Shown: in pieces, positions 26,772-37,240 of the stretch
How the letters are laid out: every line of letters starts with the position of its first letter
Position numbering within the stretch: position 1 is the stretch's first letter
DNA from: Xanthobacteraceae bacterium
GTDB taxonomy: Bacteria; Pseudomonadota; Alphaproteobacteria; Rhizobiales; Xanthobacteraceae
Length of the DNA: 64,000 nt
Reading direction: 5' to 3'
Assembly: GCA_009694215.1 (NCBI GenBank)
Contig: SHVN01000002.1
Coordinates: 25,111-89,110, forward strand
Made by a program: the position numbers and the translations under genes
The notes under the pieces: model-generated
The model's database searches: none
What the model was told of the DNA's origin: nothing
The model's input: the letters and a program-made list of their open reading frames with translations, nothing else

Positions 26772-27317
26772 GTGACAGCAACTTCGGTCGAGCCGACCCG
26801 CCGCGATTTCCTTTACATTGCAACCGGCACAGTAGGGGCCGTCGGCGCGGCAGCGGCGCTGGTGCCTTTGATCGCGCAGATGAATCCGGATGCCTCGACT
26901 ATCGCCGCCGGTGCCCCGGTCGAGGTCGATCTCACCCCGATCGCCGAAGGGCAGGTCATCAAGGTGTTCTGGCGCGGCGCGCCGATCTTCATCAACCACC
27001 GCACCAAGAAAGAGATCGAGGATGCTCGCAAGGTCAATGTTGCGAGCCTGCCCGATCCGCAATCCGACGAAAAGCGCGTCAAGTCTGGCAAGGACCAATG
27101 GCAGGTTCTGATCGGCATCTGCACCCACCTGGGCTGCATCCCGCTCGCGCATTCGGGCGAGTACAACGGCTATTTCTGCCCGTGCCACGGCTCGGTCTAC
27201 GACACGTCGGGCCGTATCCGGCAGGGTCCGGCTCCGAAGAACCTTCCGCTGCCCCCCTACAAGTTCCTTTTCGACTCCAAGATCCGGATCGGCGAAGAGG
27301 ACGCGGCCAAAGTTTAG
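26772..27317 (+). CDS. petA: ubiquinol-cytochrome c reductase iron-sulfur subunit
   Basis: GTG start [34 protein letters not shown] (Tat); Rieske CTHLGCIPL...[26 protein letters not shown]. Confidence 0.97.
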   Translation: MTATSVEPTRRDFLYIATGTVGAVGAAAALVPLIAQMNPDASTIAAGAPVEVDLTPIAEGQVIKVFWRGAPIFINHRTKKEIEDARKVNVASLPDPQSDEKRVKSGKDQWQVLIGICTHLGCIPLAHSGEYNGYFCPCHGSVYDTSGRIRQGPAPKNLPLPPYKFLFDSKIRIGEEDAAKV

Positions 27318-27321
27318 GGTT

Positions 27322-28596
27322 TTGATGATGAGCGGACATTCGACCTACCAGCCGCAAAGCGCATTCATGAAATGGATGGAGCGCCGCCTGCCGATCGCAG
27401 GGCTGGTGTATTCCTCCTTCGTGTCCTATCCGACGCCGCGCAACCTCAACTACTGGTGGACGTTCGGCGGTATCCTGATGTTTCTGCTCGGCGCGCAGCT
27501 CGTCACCGGCATCATCCTGGTGATGCACTACACGCCGCACGCCGACATGGCGTTCAATTCCGTCGAGCACATCATGCGCGACGTGAATTACGGCTGGCTC
27601 TTGCGCTATCTGCATTCCAACGGCGCCTCGATGTTCTTCGTCGCCGTCTACATCCATATGGCGCGCGGCATGTACTACGGCTCCTACAAGGAGCCGCGCG
27701 AGGTGCTATGGATCCTCGGCGTCATCCTCTACCTGCTGATGATGGCGACCGGCTTCCTCGGCTATACGCTGCCCTGGGGCCAGATGAGCTTCTGGGGCGC
27801 CACCGTCATCACCAACTTCTTCTCGGCGATCCCGCTGGTCGGGGAATCGGTGGTGACGTGGCTGTGGGGCGGCTATTCGATCGGAAATCCGACGCTGCAG
27901 CGATTCTTCTCGCTGCATTACCTGCTGCCGTTCGTGATCGTGGGCGTCGTGGTGCTGCACGTCTGGGCGCTGCACATGGTAGGCCAGAACAACCCGACCG
28001 GCGTCGAGCCGCAGTCCGAGAAGGACACCGTCGCGTTCACGCCCTACGCCACCATCAAGGACGGTTTCATGATGGTGTGCTTCTGCCTCGTGTACGCTTG
28101 GTTCGTGTTCTACGTGCCGAACTATCTCGGCCACGCCGACAACTACATCCCGGCCAATCCGTCGGTGACGCCGACGCATATCGTGCCGGAATGGTACTAC
28201 CTGCCGTTCTACGCGATCCTGCGCGCCATCCCGAACAAGCTTCTGGGCGTGATCGCGCTGTTCGGCTCGATCGGCATTCTGGCGTTCCTGCCCTGGCTCG
28301 ACACCTCGCGGGTGCGCTCGGCCAAATACCGGCCGCTGTTCAGGCAGTTCTTCTGGATCTTCATCCTGGTCACGGTCGGGCTGGGCTGGCTCGGCTCCAA
28401 GCCCGCCGAAGGCGGCTATGTCCTCGCCTCGCGCATCCTGACGTTCTACTACTTCGCGCACTTCATCATCATCCTGCCGGTGCTCGGCTGGGTCGAAAAG
28501 ACCAGGCCGCTGCCGAACTCGATTTCCGAGGCCATCCTGAACGAAGGATTGCCGCTCGGAGCGTCCGGCCCCGCGCCGACTGCAACCAAGAACTAG
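27322..28596 (+). CDS. petB: cytochrome b
   Basis: [31 protein letters not shown]...[37 protein letters not shown]...[23 protein letters not shown]...[23 protein letters not shown]. Confidence 0.98.
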   Translation: MMMSGHSTYQPQSAFMKWMERRLPIAGLVYSSFVSYPTPRNLNYWWTFGGILMFLLGAQLVTGIILVMHYTPHADMAFNSVEHIMRDVNYGWLLRYLHSNGASMFFVAVYIHMARGMYYGSYKEPREVLWILGVILYLLMMATGFLGYTLPWGQMSFWGATVITNFFSAIPLVGESVVTWLWGGYSIGNPTLQRFFSLHYLLPFVIVGVVVLHVWALHMVGQNNPTGVEPQSEKDTVAFTPYATIKDGFMMVCFCLVYAWFVFYVPNYLGHADNYIPANPSVTPTHIVPEWYYLPFYAILRAIPNKLLGVIALFGSIGILAFLPWLDTSRVRSAKYRPLFRQFFWIFILVTVGLGWLGSKPAEGGYVLASRILTFYYFAHFIIILPVLGWVEKTRPLPNSISEAILNEGLPLGASGPAPTATKN

Positions 28597-28606
28597 AGGC
28601 AGACCG

Positions 28607-29443
28607 ATGGCCCGCTCAGTTCTCGCCCTCGTTCTCGCCGGCTCGCTTTTGGGCCTTGTCGCCGCGGCGCCGCAGCCGTCCTTCGCTGCGGGCGAGCATG
28701 AAACCCCGGCGCCGCCGCGGCAGAAGTGGTCGTTCTCAGGCCCGTTCGGGAAGTTCGATCGCGCGCAGCTCCAGCGCGGCCTCAAGGTCTATCGCGAGGT
28801 CTGCGCGGTCTGTCACGGCCTGAAGTATGTGGCGTTCCGCAACCTCGCCGACCTCGGCTACTCCGAAGCGCAGGTCAAGGCGATCGCGGCCGAATACAAG
28901 ATCAAGGACGGCCCCAACGATCAGGGCGAAATGTTCGAGCGTCCCGGCCGCCCGGCCGACTATTTCCCGACGCCGTGGGCCAACGAGAACGCCGCGCGCG
29001 TGCAATACAACGGCGTGCCCCCCGACATGTCGGTTCTCGCCAAGGCGCGCGGCTATGAGCGCGGCTTTCCCTGGTTCATCTTCGACATGTTCACCCAGTT
29101 CCAGGAGCATGGCGTCGACTACATCCATGCGCTGATGGTCGGCTACAAGGAAAAGCCGCCGGCGGGTTTCACGCTGCCGCAGGGGGCGTCCTACAACGAG
29201 TACTTCCCCGGCCACGCCATCGCCATGCCGCCGCCCTTGTCCGACAAGCGGGTCGACTACACCGATGGCTCGCCGGCCACGACCGACCAATACGCCAAGG
29301 ACGTCTCGGCGTTCATGATGTGGGCGGCTGAGCCGCACATGGAGGCGAGGAAGCGCATCGGCTTCCAGGTGATGATCTTCCTGCTGGTGTTCGCCGGTCT
29401 GCTCTACTTCGCCACGAAGAAGGTTTGGGCGGACGCGCACTGA
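28607..29443 (+). CDS. petC: cytochrome c1
   Basis: Signal peptide; VYREVCAVCHGLKYVAFRNLADLGYSEAQVKAIA (CXXCH); DMSVLAKAR; C-terminal TM anchor. Confidence 0.97.
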   Translation: MARSVLALVLAGSLLGLVAAAPQPSFAAGEHETPAPPRQKWSFSGPFGKFDRAQLQRGLKVYREVCAVCHGLKYVAFRNLADLGYSEAQVKAIAAEYKIKDGPNDQGEMFERPGRPADYFPTPWANENAARVQYNGVPPDMSVLAKARGYERGFPWFIFDMFTQFQEHGVDYIHALMVGYKEKPPAGFTLPQGASYNEYFPGHAIAMPPPLSDKRVDYTDGSPATTDQYAKDVSAFMMWAAEPHMEARKRIGFQVMIFLLVFAGLLYFATKKVWADAH

Positions 29444-29472
29444 GACAAAAATCATTCGACGATCTTGACGGA

Positions 29473-29504
29473 GGGCCCCATTGCTTAGTCAAAGCATGGG
29501 GCCC
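29473..29504 (+). terminator. hairpin downstream of petC
   Basis: GGGCCCCATTGCTTAGTCAAAGCATGGGGCCC inverted repeat (one bulge), 30 bp past petC stop. Confidence 0.55.
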
Positions 29505-29537
29505 TTCGCATTTCGGGGCCTCTAGGGAACAGGCAGC

Positions 29538-30413
29538 ATGACCAAGGCCGTGCTCGGCGTGATCGGCGGCTCCGGCATCTACGATCTGCCGGGGCTGGAG
29601 AAGGTGCGCGAGGAGCGTATCCCAAGTCCCTGGGGCGAGCCGTCGGGCGCAGTGCGGATCGGCGAGATCGCGGGCCTGCCGGTTGTGTTCCTACCCCGCC
29701 ACGACAAGGGCCACAGGCTGTCGCCCTCCGACATCAATTACCGCGCTAACATCGACGTGCTCAAGCGCGCCGGCGTCACTGATCTCGTGTCGCTGTCGGC
29801 CTGCGGCTCGTTCAAGGAGGAATTGCCGCCCGGCACCTTCGTGCTGATCGACCAGTTCGTCGACCGCACCAACAAGCGCGAGAGTTCGTTCTTCGGCAAG
29901 GGACTGGTGGCGCATGTGTCGATGGCGCATCCGGTGTCGCCGCGGCTGCGCATCCATCTCGCCGCGGCGGCGGCGGCGGAGAACATCGCGGTCGTGCGCG
30001 ATGGCACCTATGTCTGCATGGAAGGGCCGCAGTTCTCGACGCTCGCCGAAAGCCTCACCTACAAGAAGCTCGGATATTCTGTGATCGGCATGACCAATAT
30101 GCCGGAGGCCAAGCTCGCCCGCGAGGCCGAGCTTTGCTACGCGACCGTCGCCATGGTGACCGACTTTGACTGCTGGCACCCCGACCACGACGCGGTCACG
30201 GTGCAGGACATCATCAAGGTGTTGACCCTGAACGCCGAGAAGGCCAAGCGCCTGGTGGCCCGGCTCGCCCGCGATTTCCCGCGCGAGCACGAGAATTGCC
30301 CGATCGGGTCCGACCGCGCGCTCGATACGGCCCTGATCACGGCGCCCGAGGCGCGCGATCCCGAATTGATCAAGAAGCTCGACGCGGTGGCGGGGCGGGT
30401 GCTCGGCCGCTGA
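29538..30413 (+). CDS. mtnP: S-methyl-5'-thioadenosine phosphorylase
   Basis: [68 protein letters not shown]...[17 protein letters not shown]. Confidence 0.97.
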   Translation: MTKAVLGVIGGSGIYDLPGLEKVREERIPSPWGEPSGAVRIGEIAGLPVVFLPRHDKGHRLSPSDINYRANIDVLKRAGVTDLVSLSACGSFKEELPPGTFVLIDQFVDRTNKRESSFFGKGLVAHVSMAHPVSPRLRIHLAAAAAAENIAVVRDGTYVCMEGPQFSTLAESLTYKKLGYSVIGMTNMPEAKLAREAELCYATVAMVTDFDCWHPDHDAVTVQDIIKVLTLNAEKAKRLVARLARDFPREHENCPIGSDRALDTALITAPEARDPELIKKLDAVAGRVLGR

Positions 30414-30477
30414 GCGGTTGCGTCCCGTCCCATGCTTCGCCAGAGTGCGCCTGCCCGCAAGTCATACGAGAACGTCC

Positions 30478-31026
30478 ATGACCGCACCCACGCTGCAATT
30501 CGATCTGCGCGAGACCATCCGCACTATTCCAGACTATCCCAAGCCGGGGATCATGTTCCGCGACATCACCACGCTTTTGGGCAACGCGCGCGCCTTCCGC
30601 CGCGCGGTGGACGAACTGGTTCAGCCGTGGGCCGGCATGAAGATCGACAAGGTTGCCGGCATGGAGGCGCGGGGCTTCATCCTGGGCGGCGCAGTGGCGC
30701 ATCAGGTGTCGGCCGGCTTCATCCCGATCCGCAAGAAAGGCAAGCTGCCGCACAAGCGCGTGAGCATCGCCTATTCGCTGGAGTACGGCCTCGACGAGAT
30801 GGAGATGCACGAGGACGCGGTGGAGAAGGGCGAGAAGGTCATCCTGGTGGACGATCTGATTGCCACCGGCGGCACCGCCGAGGGCGCGGTCAAGCTGCTC
30901 AAGCAGCAGGGCGCGGACGTGCTCGCCGCCTGCTTCATCATCGATCTGCCGGAGTTGGGCGGCGCCGACAAGATCAGGAAGCTCGGCGTTGCGGTGCGCA
31001 CGCTGATCGCGTTCGAGGGGCACTAG
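30478..31026 (+). CDS. apt: adenine phosphoribosyltransferase
   Basis: [35 protein letters not shown]...[31 protein letters not shown]...[21 protein letters not shown]. Confidence 0.97.
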   Translation: MTAPTLQFDLRETIRTIPDYPKPGIMFRDITTLLGNARAFRRAVDELVQPWAGMKIDKVAGMEARGFILGGAVAHQVSAGFIPIRKKGKLPHKRVSIAYSLEYGLDEMEMHEDAVEKGEKVILVDDLIATGGTAEGAVKLLKQQGADVLAACFIIDLPELGGADKIRKLGVAVRTLIAFEGH

Positions 31027-31029
31027 CCG

Positions 31030-31497
31030 TCAGGCGGAATGTTTCAACTGCGGCGCAACCTCGCCGAGCAGGAGTCGCACCTCGAGTTCGCGGAAGCCGA
31101 TGGAGACCTTGCGCATCCAGTCGAAAAGCTCCGACGTGGTGTCGGTCGTCTTGCTGGCATAGGCGACGAACGAGAAGTTCGATCGGTCCACCACCGAGCG
31201 GACTACCGGCGACAGCGCGGGAATTTTGAGCGCCTCGCCGCCGCGGCGCGTGGGCGGGAAATTGGCGTGATAGCGCGTGAACTGCGGAATATACTCGTTG
31301 AGCACCGGCACGAGCGGCAGGTCCGGAAATCGGTCCCTGAGCATGGCATAGCCCTGCTGTGCGCGCTCGTCGGGATCGGCGAGAAGCGGCACCATCGGCG
31401 CGACCGCCCGGCGCCTGGCCTCGGCCATGAAATCGATCTGCTGCATCACCGCGAAGAACCGGTCGAACGGCGCATTGCCGAGGTACCACTTCATCAT
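31030..31497 (-). CDS. hypothetical protein
   Basis: 155 aa ORF MMKWYLGNAPFDRFFAVMQQIDFMAEARRRAVAPMVPLLADPDERAQQGYAMLRDRFPDLPLVPVLNEYIPQ...; coding-like composition, no family recognised. Confidence 0.5.
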   Translation of the reverse strand: MMKWYLGNAPFDRFFAVMQQIDFMAEARRRAVAPMVPLLADPDERAQQGYAMLRDRFPDLPLVPVLNEYIPQFTRYHANFPPTRRGGEALKIPALSPVVRSVVDRSNFSFVAYASKTTDTTSELFDWMRKVSIGFRELEVRLLLGEVAPQLKHSA

Positions 31498-31580
31498 TAC
31501 TGATCGGGGAAAAGAACTACTTCAGAAATATCCGAATCAGATTGATGTTGGTGTTCTGAATCAGTTTCCCTAATTTATCG

Positions 31581-31828
31581 CTTTTCGAACCAAAAGAAAT
31601 GAGAGCGAAGCTAGTCCCGAAGCCAATGACTCTGCACCGATACATCTAGTTGCTTTAGCAACCCCCGATGAAGCAATTCAATCCGCCGAAGACGAAATTG
31701 CACAAAATCTCAAAAGCCAATTGCTGGAACGCATATACGAACTTTCACCAGCATTTTTCGAGCAGCTTGTTGTGGATTTGATTGTTGCAATGGGATACGG
31801 CGGATCAAAGGGTGCGGTTCGTGGTTAG
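31581..31828 (+). pseudogene. remnant of Mrr-type restriction endonuclease
   Basis: Frame ESEASPEANDSAPIHLVALATPDEAIQSAEDEIAQNLKSQLLERIYELSPAFFEQLVVDLIVAMGYGGSKGAVRG* matches the linker and start of the Mrr catalytic domain; low GC; truncated before catalytic residues. Confidence 0.65.
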
Positions 31829-31896
31829 CCTTGCGAACCATACGCAGCCCCCCAAAAAACAGTTTTGGAAATACCGCAATACGAAAATGGGACTCC

Positions 31897-32145
31897 ACAC
31901 TAGAAATGCGGCACTTCCATCGTGCCGCCGCCGCCCGGTCGGTTTTCCAGCACGAACGGCTGGCCGATCTGCTTGGACACCTAGTCGAGCACCACGCGCC
32001 CGACGAGGTCGCTGGCGTTGCCGGCGGTGAAGGGGCTGATGACGGAGATAGCCCGCGTTGGCCAGTTTTGCTCGGCGGCCCCGGATGCGCCGGCGACGAT
32101 CAGCGCGCCCACCAGACCGGCGTGCAGAATTCGTGGATTCATCAT
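31897..32145 (-). pseudogene. Bug/TctC substrate-binding protein remnant
   Basis: MMNPRILHAGLVGALIVAGASGAAEQNWPTRAISVISPFTAGNASDLVGRVVLD*VSKQIGQPFVLENRPGGGGTMEVPHF*; one internal TAG and truncated. Confidence 0.75.
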
Positions 32146-32266
32146 GGCATCCGTCCCTGGATCGTGCCGGGGTGGCCGCTTCTGAAGGGGGGCGCTTGCG
32201 CCGGATATGGCTCCGAGGATGCGCAGTTATGGCGCTGGCGGCAAGACGGTTTGCGCCGCCGCGACG

Positions 32267-35200
32267 CTACGCCGCCGTGTCCCTGATCTTCACCGCGGCC
32301 TCCAGATCGACCGAGACGAGCTGCGAGATGCCGCGCTCGGCCATGGTGACGCCGTAGAGCCGGTTCATGCGCGCCATGGTGATCGGGTTGTGGGTGATGA
32401 TGACGAAGCGGGTGTCGGTCGAGCGCCCCATCTCGTCGAGCAGGTCGCAGAAGCGCTCGACGTTGTGGTCGTCGAGCGGTGCGTCCACCTCGTCCAGCAC
32501 GCAGATCGGCGCCGGATTGGTGAGGAACACCGCGAAAATCAGAGCGAGCGCCGTGAGCGCCTGCTCGCCGCCGGAGAGCAGCGACAGCGTCGCGGGCTTC
32601 TTGCCGGGAGGCTTTGCGAAAATCTCAAGGCCTGCTTCCAGCGGGTCGTCGTTCTCGATCAGCCGCAGTTCCGCGGTGCCGCCGCCGAACAGCTCGGTGA
32701 ACAGCCGCTGGAAGTGCGTGTTGACCACGGCGAAGGAGGACAGGAGTCGCTCGCGCGCCTCCTTGTTCAGGCTGATGATGCCCTGGCGCAGCCGCGCGAT
32801 CGCATTGACGAGATCGTCGCGCTCGGCAGTGAGCGCGCCGTGCTGGGTCTCGATCTCGCCCAACTCCTCCTCGGCACGCAGGTTCACGGCGCCGAGCCGC
32901 TCGCGGTCGCGGCGGAGCCTCTCCAGCTCGGACTCGATGGTGGCGACGTCCGGCAGCGGGGCGTCCGGCACGATGCCGGCAAGGCCGCCGACCGCGTCGG
33001 GCTCGACCTCGATCATCTCGCGAATCTCGTGGGCGATGTCGGTCAGCCTCCGCTTGGCGCCTTCGACACGTTCTTCGGCGCGCGCGGCCTCCTCGCGGGC
33101 GGCGCCGAGCGCTTCAAGCGCTGCCCGCACTACACGGTCGCAGGCGCCAAGCGCGTTCTCGGCCCCGGCCAGGCGGTCGGCGGCGGCGCTGCGCGCGGCT
33201 TCCGCGGTCTGGATCTCCGCGATCAGCAGACGGCGCTTTTCCTCGAAGATCGCGGGCGCATCGGCGAGCGAGGCGCGTTCCTGACGGGCCTCGGCGCTGC
33301 GGGTGTCGAGGGTGGCGATCTGGGCGATGGCGCGCTCGCGACGGTCGCTCCAGGCCTGCCGGTCGGAACCGATGGCGTTCAGCCGGCGGTCGGCAAGCTC
33401 AGCCTCGCGCGCCAGCGCCTGCGCCTCGGCGCGGACCTCGGCGAGCTCGGCGCGCTTGCCTTCGATTTCGGTGCGGATGGCGGCGAGCTGGCCTTCCAGG
33501 TCCGCTGACGGCGGTAGCGCGTTGAGCGCGCCCTCGGCGACGCTCAAGGCCGCCTGTGCCTCGTCGCGGCCGGTGCTCAGCCGGGTCTTGGCCTCGGTGA
33601 GCGCGGAGATGCGCGCGGTGTTGCGGCCCATCTCGCGCTCGGCCATGGCATGTAGTTCGCGCGCGCCGTCGGCATCGCGTTGCGCGTTGCGCCAGTACTC
33701 GCGGGCGTTGGCCTCGGCGGCGCCTGCCGCGGTCAGGTGCGCTTGCGCGGCCTCGGCGTTCTTGCGCTTGTCATCGAGCGCAACGCGCGCGGTGACAAGT
33801 TCGCCGTCGATGTCGGACAGCCGGCTGCGCTGCGCAAGGCGGCGCGCGGCGCCGGTCGGGGCGTGCGCATCGGCGGCAAAGCCGTCCCAGCGCCAGAGAT
33901 CGCCGTCGCGCGAGACGAGGCGCTGGCCGGGCTTGAGCAGGCTCGCGAGGCGCGCGCCGTCGGCGCGTTCCACCACACCGATCTGGGCGAGGCGGCGGGC
34001 GAGTTCTGGCGGCGCCTGCACATACTGGGCCAGCAACTGCGCGCCGTCCGGCAGCGCCGGGTCGGACGGGTCGACCGGGGCGCCCATCCAGCGCATCGCA
34101 TGGCTCTGGTCGACCGGCGCGTCGAGATCGTCGCCGAGCGCCGCGCCAAGCGCGATTTCGTAACCCTTCTCGACGGTGATATTGTCGATCACCGGCGGCC
34201 ACATGCTCTGGGTCTCGACCGCCAGAAGCTTCATCAGCGTCTTGGCTTCGGTATCGAGCCGCTGCACCGCGCGCTCGGCCTCGGCGAGCGGAATGCGGGC
34301 GGAGTCGAGGTTCTTGCGCGCGACACTGTGGGCGGCCTCGGCCGCGACGGCAGTCTGCTCGCCTTGGGCAACGGCGGCCTGCGCGCTTTCGACGGAAGCG
34401 CCAAGCACGGCGAGGTCGGGCCGGCTTTCGCTGACGGCGGCAAGGCCCGCTTCGATGTTGGCGATCTCGGTTTCGATGCGCGCGACGCGCTCGGCCTGCT
34501 CGCGGGCGGTCTGGGTGAGCTGCTTGCGGCGCGCGGTGAGGTCGGCGAGCGCGCCGGTCAGTTCGCCGAAGGTCTTTTCCGCGGCGTTCACCACGGTGTC
34601 GGCCTCGGACGCGCGGATGTCGACACCGGAGCGGCGCTGCGCGCTCAGGCGAGTTTCGTTGCGGAGCGTCTGTTCTTCCTGGGCCAGCTGCGTCAGCGTC
34701 GCCTCCGCGTCGGCGACCAGCGTGCGCTCGCGCGCGACGTCCTCCTCGAACTGCGCCAGCCTGCGGTCGAGCTCGGCGAGACGCTCCCGGGCGCGAGTTT
34801 CTTCCGCGTCGAGCGTGTCGCGGGTAATGAGAAGGCGTTGCAGGGCGGCGGCGGCGCGCGCTTCGGCATCGCGGAGCGGCGGCACGGCTTCCGCCGCGCT
34901 CTCGCGGCCCCGGCCGGTCTCGGTCTGGGCGATGGTGGCTTCGGCGACCGCGCGAACGCTCAGATCCTTGGCGCGATCGGATTCCGCCACCTCGGCGTTG
35001 GCGCCGAGCCAGCGCAGGTAATAGAGCGTGGCCTCGACCTTGCGGACCTCCGCCGAGACGTTGCGGTAGCGGATCGCCTGCCGCGCCTGGCGCTTGAGGG
35101 CGTCGATCTGGCCGGCCATCTGATTGACCACGTCCTCGACGCGGAGAAGGTTGGTTTCGGCGGCCTTGAGCCGCAGCTCGGCTTCGTGGCGGCGTGCGTG

Positions 35201-35719
35201 CAGGCCGGAAATGCCGGCAGCCTCTTCAAGGACGCGGCGGCGCTGCTCGGGCTTGGCCTGGATGATCTCGCCGATGCGGCCCTGATGGACCAGCGCTGGC
35301 GAGCGCGAGCCGGTCGAGGCGTCGGCGAACAGGGTCATCACGTCGCGGGCGCGAACCTCGCGGCCGTTGATGCGGTAGAGCGAGCCCTTCTCGCGCTCGA
35401 TCCGGCGCGAGATGTCGAGTGTGTCGTGCTCGTTGAACTGGCCCGGCGCTTCGTGCTTCTGGTTGTCGATCTGGATCGCGACTTCGGCGGTGTTGCGCGG
35501 CGGCCGGTTGTTGTTGCCGGCGAAGATCACGTCGTCCATCTCGACCGCGCGCATCGATTTGTGCGAGGTCTCGCCCATCACCCAGCGCAGCGCTTCGACG
35601 AGGTTCGACTTGCCGCAACCGTTCGGCCCAACCACGCCGGTGAGGCCCGGCTCGATCAGGAAGTCGGTCGGCTCGACGAAGGACTTGAAGCCGATCAGCC
35701 GCAGACGGGTGAGTTTCAT
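32267..35719 (-). CDS. smc: chromosome segregation protein SMC
   Basis: MKLTRLRLIGFKSFVEPTDFLIEPGLTGVVGPNGCGKSNLVEALRWVMGE (Walker A), coiled coils, hinge, C-terminal LSLLSGGEQALTALALIFAVFLTNPAPICVLDEVDAPLDDHNVERF. Confidence 0.98.
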   Translation of the reverse strand: MKLTRLRLIGFKSFVEPTDFLIEPGLTGVVGPNGCGKSNLVEALRWVMGETSHKSMRAVEMDDVIFAGNNNRPPRNTAEVAIQIDNQKHEAPGQFNEHDTLDISRRIEREKGSLYRINGREVRARDVMTLFADASTGSRSPALVHQGRIGEIIQAKPEQRRRVLEEAAGISGLHARRHEAELRLKAAETNLLRVEDVVNQMAGQIDALKRQARQAIRYRNVSAEVRKVEATLYYLRWLGANAEVAESDRAKDLSVRAVAEATIAQTETGRGRESAAEAVPPLRDAEARAAAALQRLLITRDTLDAEETRARERLAELDRRLAQFEEDVARERTLVADAEATLTQLAQEEQTLRNETRLSAQRRSGVDIRASEADTVVNAAEKTFGELTGALADLTARRKQLTQTAREQAERVARIETEIANIEAGLAAVSESRPDLAVLGASVESAQAAVAQGEQTAVAAEAAHSVARKNLDSARIPLAEAERAVQRLDTEAKTLMKLLAVETQSMWPPVIDNITVEKGYEIALGAALGDDLDAPVDQSHAMRWMGAPVDPSDPALPDGAQLLAQYVQAPPELARRLAQIGVVERADGARLASLLKPGQRLVSRDGDLWRWDGFAADAHAPTGAARRLAQRSRLSDIDGELVTARVALDDKRKNAEAAQAHLTAAGAAEANAREYWRNAQRDADGARELHAMAEREMGRNTARISALTEAKTRLSTGRDEAQAALSVAEGALNALPPSADLEGQLAAIRTEIEGKRAELAEVRAEAQALAREAELADRRLNAIGSDRQAWSDRRERAIAQIATLDTRSAEARQERASLADAPAIFEEKRRLLIAEIQTAEAARSAAADRLAGAENALGACDRVVRAALEALGAAREEAARAEERVEGAKRRLTDIAHEIREMIEVEPDAVGGLAGIVPDAPLPDVATIESELERLRRDRERLGAVNLRAEEELGEIETQHGALTAERDDLVNAIARLRQGIISLNKEARERLLSSFAVVNTHFQRLFTELFGGGTAELRLIENDDPLEAGLEIFAKPPGKKPATLSLLSGGEQALTALALIFAVFLTNPAPICVLDEVDAPLDDHNVERFCDLLDEMGRSTDTRFVIITHNPITMARMNRLYGVTMAERGISQLVSVDLEAAVKIRDTAA

Positions 35720-35972
35720 TCCAGTTCAGGTCCTAATTGCGAGAACGAGGGGTAGCGCGTTGGCGCGGAGAATGAATCGGCGGCCATCAGACAGCAACAG
35801 AAAGCCGAGCCTTATCCCCGCCTGTGTCGTCCAAAGGGCGGAAAAACCTGTGAGAATCAACGGAATACGGCCAAATGACGACCCCCGGCGATTGCCAGGC
35901 GGCGCCTCGGGCGGAGAGGCGGGACGGGGCCGCGACAGCCCGGAAGCGGGGCCGTCTGCTGATTCGTGGCGG

Positions 35973-36614
35973 CTAGCTCTTCGGCAGAATCGGATCGATG
36001 ACGTTGGCCAGATCCTCGATCGACTGGCCGCCGATCTGCTTCTTGCCGTTGATAAAAAGTGTCGGCGTCGACGTGACCTGGAACTTGTCGGAGGCGCGCT
36101 TCTGCTCGGCCTGCATCGCATCCAGCATCTTCTGGTCGGACAGGCAGGCGTTGAACTTCTGCTCGCTCATCCCGGCCTGCTTGGCGATTGCCATCAGCTT
36201 GGGAATGGGCTTTTCCACCGCCCATTGGCGCTGCTGCTGGAACAGCGTCTCGATCAGCGGAAAAAACTGCTCCTTGTCGGCGCAGCGCGCCAGCATCGAG
36301 GCGCCGGCGGCCAGCTGGTCGAGCGGGAATTCGCGGAAGATGAAGCGCACCTTGCCGGTGTCGATGTAGCGCTTCTTCAGTTCAGGATAGGTGGTTTCGT
36401 GAAAGGCGGCGCAATGCGAGCAGGTCATAGAGGCGTATTCGACGATGGTGACCGGTGCGTCGTCCTTGCCCAGTACGCGGTCGCCGAGCGGCGGCGGGAC
36501 CAGAAGGTCGGACGCGCTCTGCGCTGCCGCCGGCCGCAACGCTTCGATACCGCCGATGGCAAGCACGATCGCAACGGTACTCGCGCCCCAGAGCAGCTTC
36601 CGACGTGTGATCAC
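35973..36614 (-). CDS. DsbA family thiol:disulfide protein (thioredoxin-like, CSHC active site)
   Basis: GTG start ITRRKLLWGASTVAIVLAIGGIEALRPAAAQ; VTIVEYASMTCSHCAAFHETTYPELKKRYIDTGKVRFIFREFPLDQLA. Confidence 0.93.
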   Translation of the reverse strand: MITRRKLLWGASTVAIVLAIGGIEALRPAAAQSASDLLVPPPLGDRVLGKDDAPVTIVEYASMTCSHCAAFHETTYPELKKRYIDTGKVRFIFREFPLDQLAAGASMLARCADKEQFFPLIETLFQQQRQWAVEKPIPKLMAIAKQAGMSEQKFNACLSDQKMLDAMQAEQKRASDKFQVTSTPTLFINGKKQIGGQSIEDLANVIDPILPKS

Positions 36615-36740
36615 CTGAAAACTCCGTAAAGGTTCAATTCCTACGCAGCGTCGGGCAGCAATGTGGCATTGGCGGGCCGGTTCGCCAAGTGTCACAGGGA
36701 TCGTGCGGTCACGTTCGTTTGATCCGGAAACTGCCCCGAT

Positions 36741-37214
36741 TCAGCGGCCTTTGACGGCGGCGCCGAGACGCCCGAGCGCCGCCCGAAGCCCGTCGTTGGC
36801 GACGGCGGTGAGCGTGGCCTCGACGCGCGCTGCCTCGACGGGGTCGATCTTGGGCGGCACGGATTTGGCCTTGGGGCCCGACAGCGGCGCCTGGCGGAGC
36901 GCGATCCGCCCGACCGCCTGCCAGCCGAAAAAACGATTGATCCGCTCCAGGATCACGGCGGACTGGTGCTGGATCTCGATCGACACCGGTCCCTCGACCC
37001 GCAGCACCAGCGTGGCGGGCTCGGCCTGCTCGCCGTTGACCTCGCGCGGCCATTGCATCTTGATCGGCTCGGCGTGGGCGGCGATATCGTGCCCCACGAT
37101 ATCCTTCCAGCGCGTCACCAGTTCCGTTGCGGCGAATCCCTGCTTCCGGAACGCATCCGCCATGAACTCCGATGTGAGTTCGGCGAGCTTGCGGACGGGG
37201 CGGGGCTTGTTCAC
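36741..37214 (-). CDS. DciA/DUF721 family protein
   Basis: KLAELTSEFMADAFRKQGFAATELVTRWKDIVGHDIAAHAEPIKMQWPRE...ATLVLRVEGPVSIEIQHQSAVILERINRFFGWQAVGRIALRQAP. Confidence 0.9.
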   Translation of the reverse strand: MNKPRPVRKLAELTSEFMADAFRKQGFAATELVTRWKDIVGHDIAAHAEPIKMQWPREVNGEQAEPATLVLRVEGPVSIEIQHQSAVILERINRFFGWQAVGRIALRQAPLSGPKAKSVPPKIDPVEAARVEATLTAVANDGLRAALGRLGAAVKGR

Positions 37215-37240
37215 GGCGTTGGGCCCGGTAAAAGCGATCT

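Noticed and set aside
33680-35755. 691-aa + strand ORF opposite smc
   Set aside because: Shadow ORF of smc coiled-coil coding sequence; no family motifs.
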